Assembly: GCF_007565055.1 (NCBI RefSeq)
Contig: NC_044566.1
Span: 91,876,297-91,940,296, forward strand
From: Rhinopithecus roxellana
Lineage: Eukaryota; Chordata; Mammalia; Primates; Cercopithecidae
DNA length: 64,000 nucleotides
Direction of reading: 5' to 3'
The translations under genes were made by a program, and so were the position numbers. The notes under the pieces were generated by a model. It saw only the letters and a program-made list of their open reading frames with translations, was not told the DNA's origin and did not search any database. Positions within the stretch are counted from its first letter, which is position 1. The number at the start of each line of letters is the position of its first letter. Below, in pieces: positions 62,600 to 64,000 of this stretch.

Positions 62600-63165
62600 A
62601 CATTCTAATTCACGAACACATGTATGATTTTTAAATGTAACCATTTCTATACCACAAGGACATCTAAACATATACACATCAATGTCCTAGAGAAGATATT
62701 ATTTGACCAAAATGTAATAAAATCCGAAACCTAATAACAAGAAAATAGCAACCACAAAAAAACCCCTACACATTCGGAAATTTAAAACTACTTTCAAATA
62801 AGCAAAGAAGAAACACCAATGAAAATAAGAAAATATCTACAACTAAAAAATAATGAACAAAAGATACATGAAACTTGTGGGAAGTAGCGAATGGCATTTT
62901 AGAGGAAAAATGTAGCCCCGAATGACTATCTAGTAAAGAAAGGCTTAACTTAATCTTCCAAGCATTCATTTCAAGAATTTAGAAAAATTAACCAAGAAAA
63001 CACTAAGATAGCAGAAAGAAAGAAATGATAAAGAGAAAAGCAGCTATTAATCAAATAGAGGGAAAAGAAGTGATAAATAATATCAACAAAACTGAAATTT
63101 TGTTCTTTAGAAACAGTAATAAAATTGATAAATCTACTTCAAAATTCAAGAAAAAAAATTAAGGA
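62600..63165 (+). mobile_element. Old LINE-1 ORF2 fragment
   Basis: Degraded sense L1 ORF2: GAAACTTGTGGGAAGTAGCGAATG, AAAAATGTAGCCCCGAATG, AATAGAGGGAAAAGAAGTGATAAATAATATCAACAAAACTGAAATTTTG and AATAAAATTGATAAATCTAC match the ORF2 central region in order. No open frame remains. The sequence after 63165 may be a related or older L1/HAL1 piece, not assigned. Confidence 0.7.
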
Positions 63166-64000
63166 GCGAGCCTTCTTCTGTAAAGATGACAGAGGCATTG
63201 GCATCGTTTTTTAATCTTGAATTCCCACATGAAAACAACAAGAATACCAATATAGCAAAACCCCAAATCCATAGTTAATATTTACCATAAAACTCGGTAA
63301 TCCACAAACCCTAAATAAAAACAAGTGTAGAAAAACAAATAGCCGCATGATTTGCATGCTATTAGTGTCTGTGGGAGGAAACCAAGCTTAGTTACAGAGC
63401 ATCCAGTGTTCATGGAACAGTAGAACATCTTCTTGGCTCCATTCTGAAATAAAAAATCCAGGAGCGCAATCAAAATTGAACAGGCCAGGGACAAGAGTGA
63501 TCAGGATAAAAGCAGAGCCAGACAAAATTTGCGAGGGGAGGAGGATTGGGAAACAGAGCTTGGAAATTCCAGAAAGAAAGCTACCGTATTTGATCACTAT
63601 ATTAAAACAACAGAAGAGGAAACTCTGAAGTTAGAAGAGAAATACTAAACTGTTTGGGAAAGCTAATTTTGTATAAAAATGATTAAGAGAAAATTATCAA
63701 AGCCAAATTCCTTGCAAGGGTCATTATAAGAAAAAAACAATGAGCAGAATATTGTCCTGGTAGACAAGGACAGCAACCCATAAAAACTGCTCTAACCAGC
63801 TCAAACTGTAGCACACCATTGAAAAATTAGTTAAAAGACATTAAAATTACATCAGGATGAAATAGCTCAAAAATAAAAGTTAGAAAAACTCAGAAATGAG
63901 GTGCCAGAACTCAGAAAAGTTATAAATTAAAACAATGAAGACTAAACTAGGAGGAACATAAAGAGACCTCAGATGGTTCAAAAGTGAGAAATAGAAAATG

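Larger units (their letters stand above)
54366..64000 (+). other. NALCN: NALCN downstream intron, 5' part
   Basis: It begins gtaagc and runs to the window edge with no further recognisable NALCN exon. It holds two Alus, an AT-rich low-complexity tract, a 31-bp tandem duplication, L2/MIR remnants, a 44-bp palindrome and an old L1 at the right end. About 57000-59380 and 60350-62280 look mostly unique. Confidence 0.85.

Noticed and set aside
54366..64000. Search for the next NALCN exon (expected LRKSVFS...)
   Set aside because: No plus-strand segment with AG acceptor and this peptide was found, so the exon must lie beyond the window.

Overview
This is primate nuclear DNA, essentially one gene seen in sense orientation: four coding exons of NALCN (the sodium leak channel, non-selective) separated by very long introns. 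The exons are at 6638-6775, 25596-25670, 52551-52687 and 54224-54365. Each has an AG acceptor and a GT donor, and they join in one open frame (46 codons, 25 codons, 45 codons plus 2 nt, then 1 nt plus 47 codons). Together they encode the domain II pore loop with its selectivity-filter glutamate, the end of domain II S6, and the first part of the cytoplasmic II-III linker. I recognised the protein from memory of the vertebrate NALCN sequence; no search was run.

The host is a catarrhine primate. Many Alu elements and L1PA-type LINE-1 sequences show this. The Alu at 652-960 carries changes I associate with the AluYR families of Old World monkeys, and the L1 3' ends at 12-14 kb look like a lineage younger than, and different from, human L1PA2. 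A macaque/baboon/guenon-type genome is therefore more likely than human, but this is inference.

Layout. 1-6637: end of an upstream intron with Alus, an old L1, MIR/L2 remnants and a U2 snRNA fragment. 6776-25595: 18.8 kb intron with two nearly identical antisense L1 3' ends in tandem (12041-14396), a Tigger-like DNA transposon, several Alus, an LTR, and a rearranged sense L1 (23477-24590). 25671-52550: 26.9 kb intron with LTRs, L2/MIR, a nested Alu-in-transposon-in-L1 composite (33905-36165), Alus, a TG microsatellite and repeat-poor stretches that may hold regulatory DNA. 52688-54223: 1.5 kb intron with one Alu. 54366-64000: start of the next intron with an AT-rich satellite-like tract, a 31-bp tandem duplication, a near-perfect 44-bp palindrome and an old L1 at the right edge.

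I found no second protein-coding gene, no complete RNA gene and no sign of a new multi-gene system. The most notable anomalies are the tandem L1 pair sharing one target-site sequence, the short perfect palindrome at 61054-61097, and the rearranged L1 at 23.5 kb.
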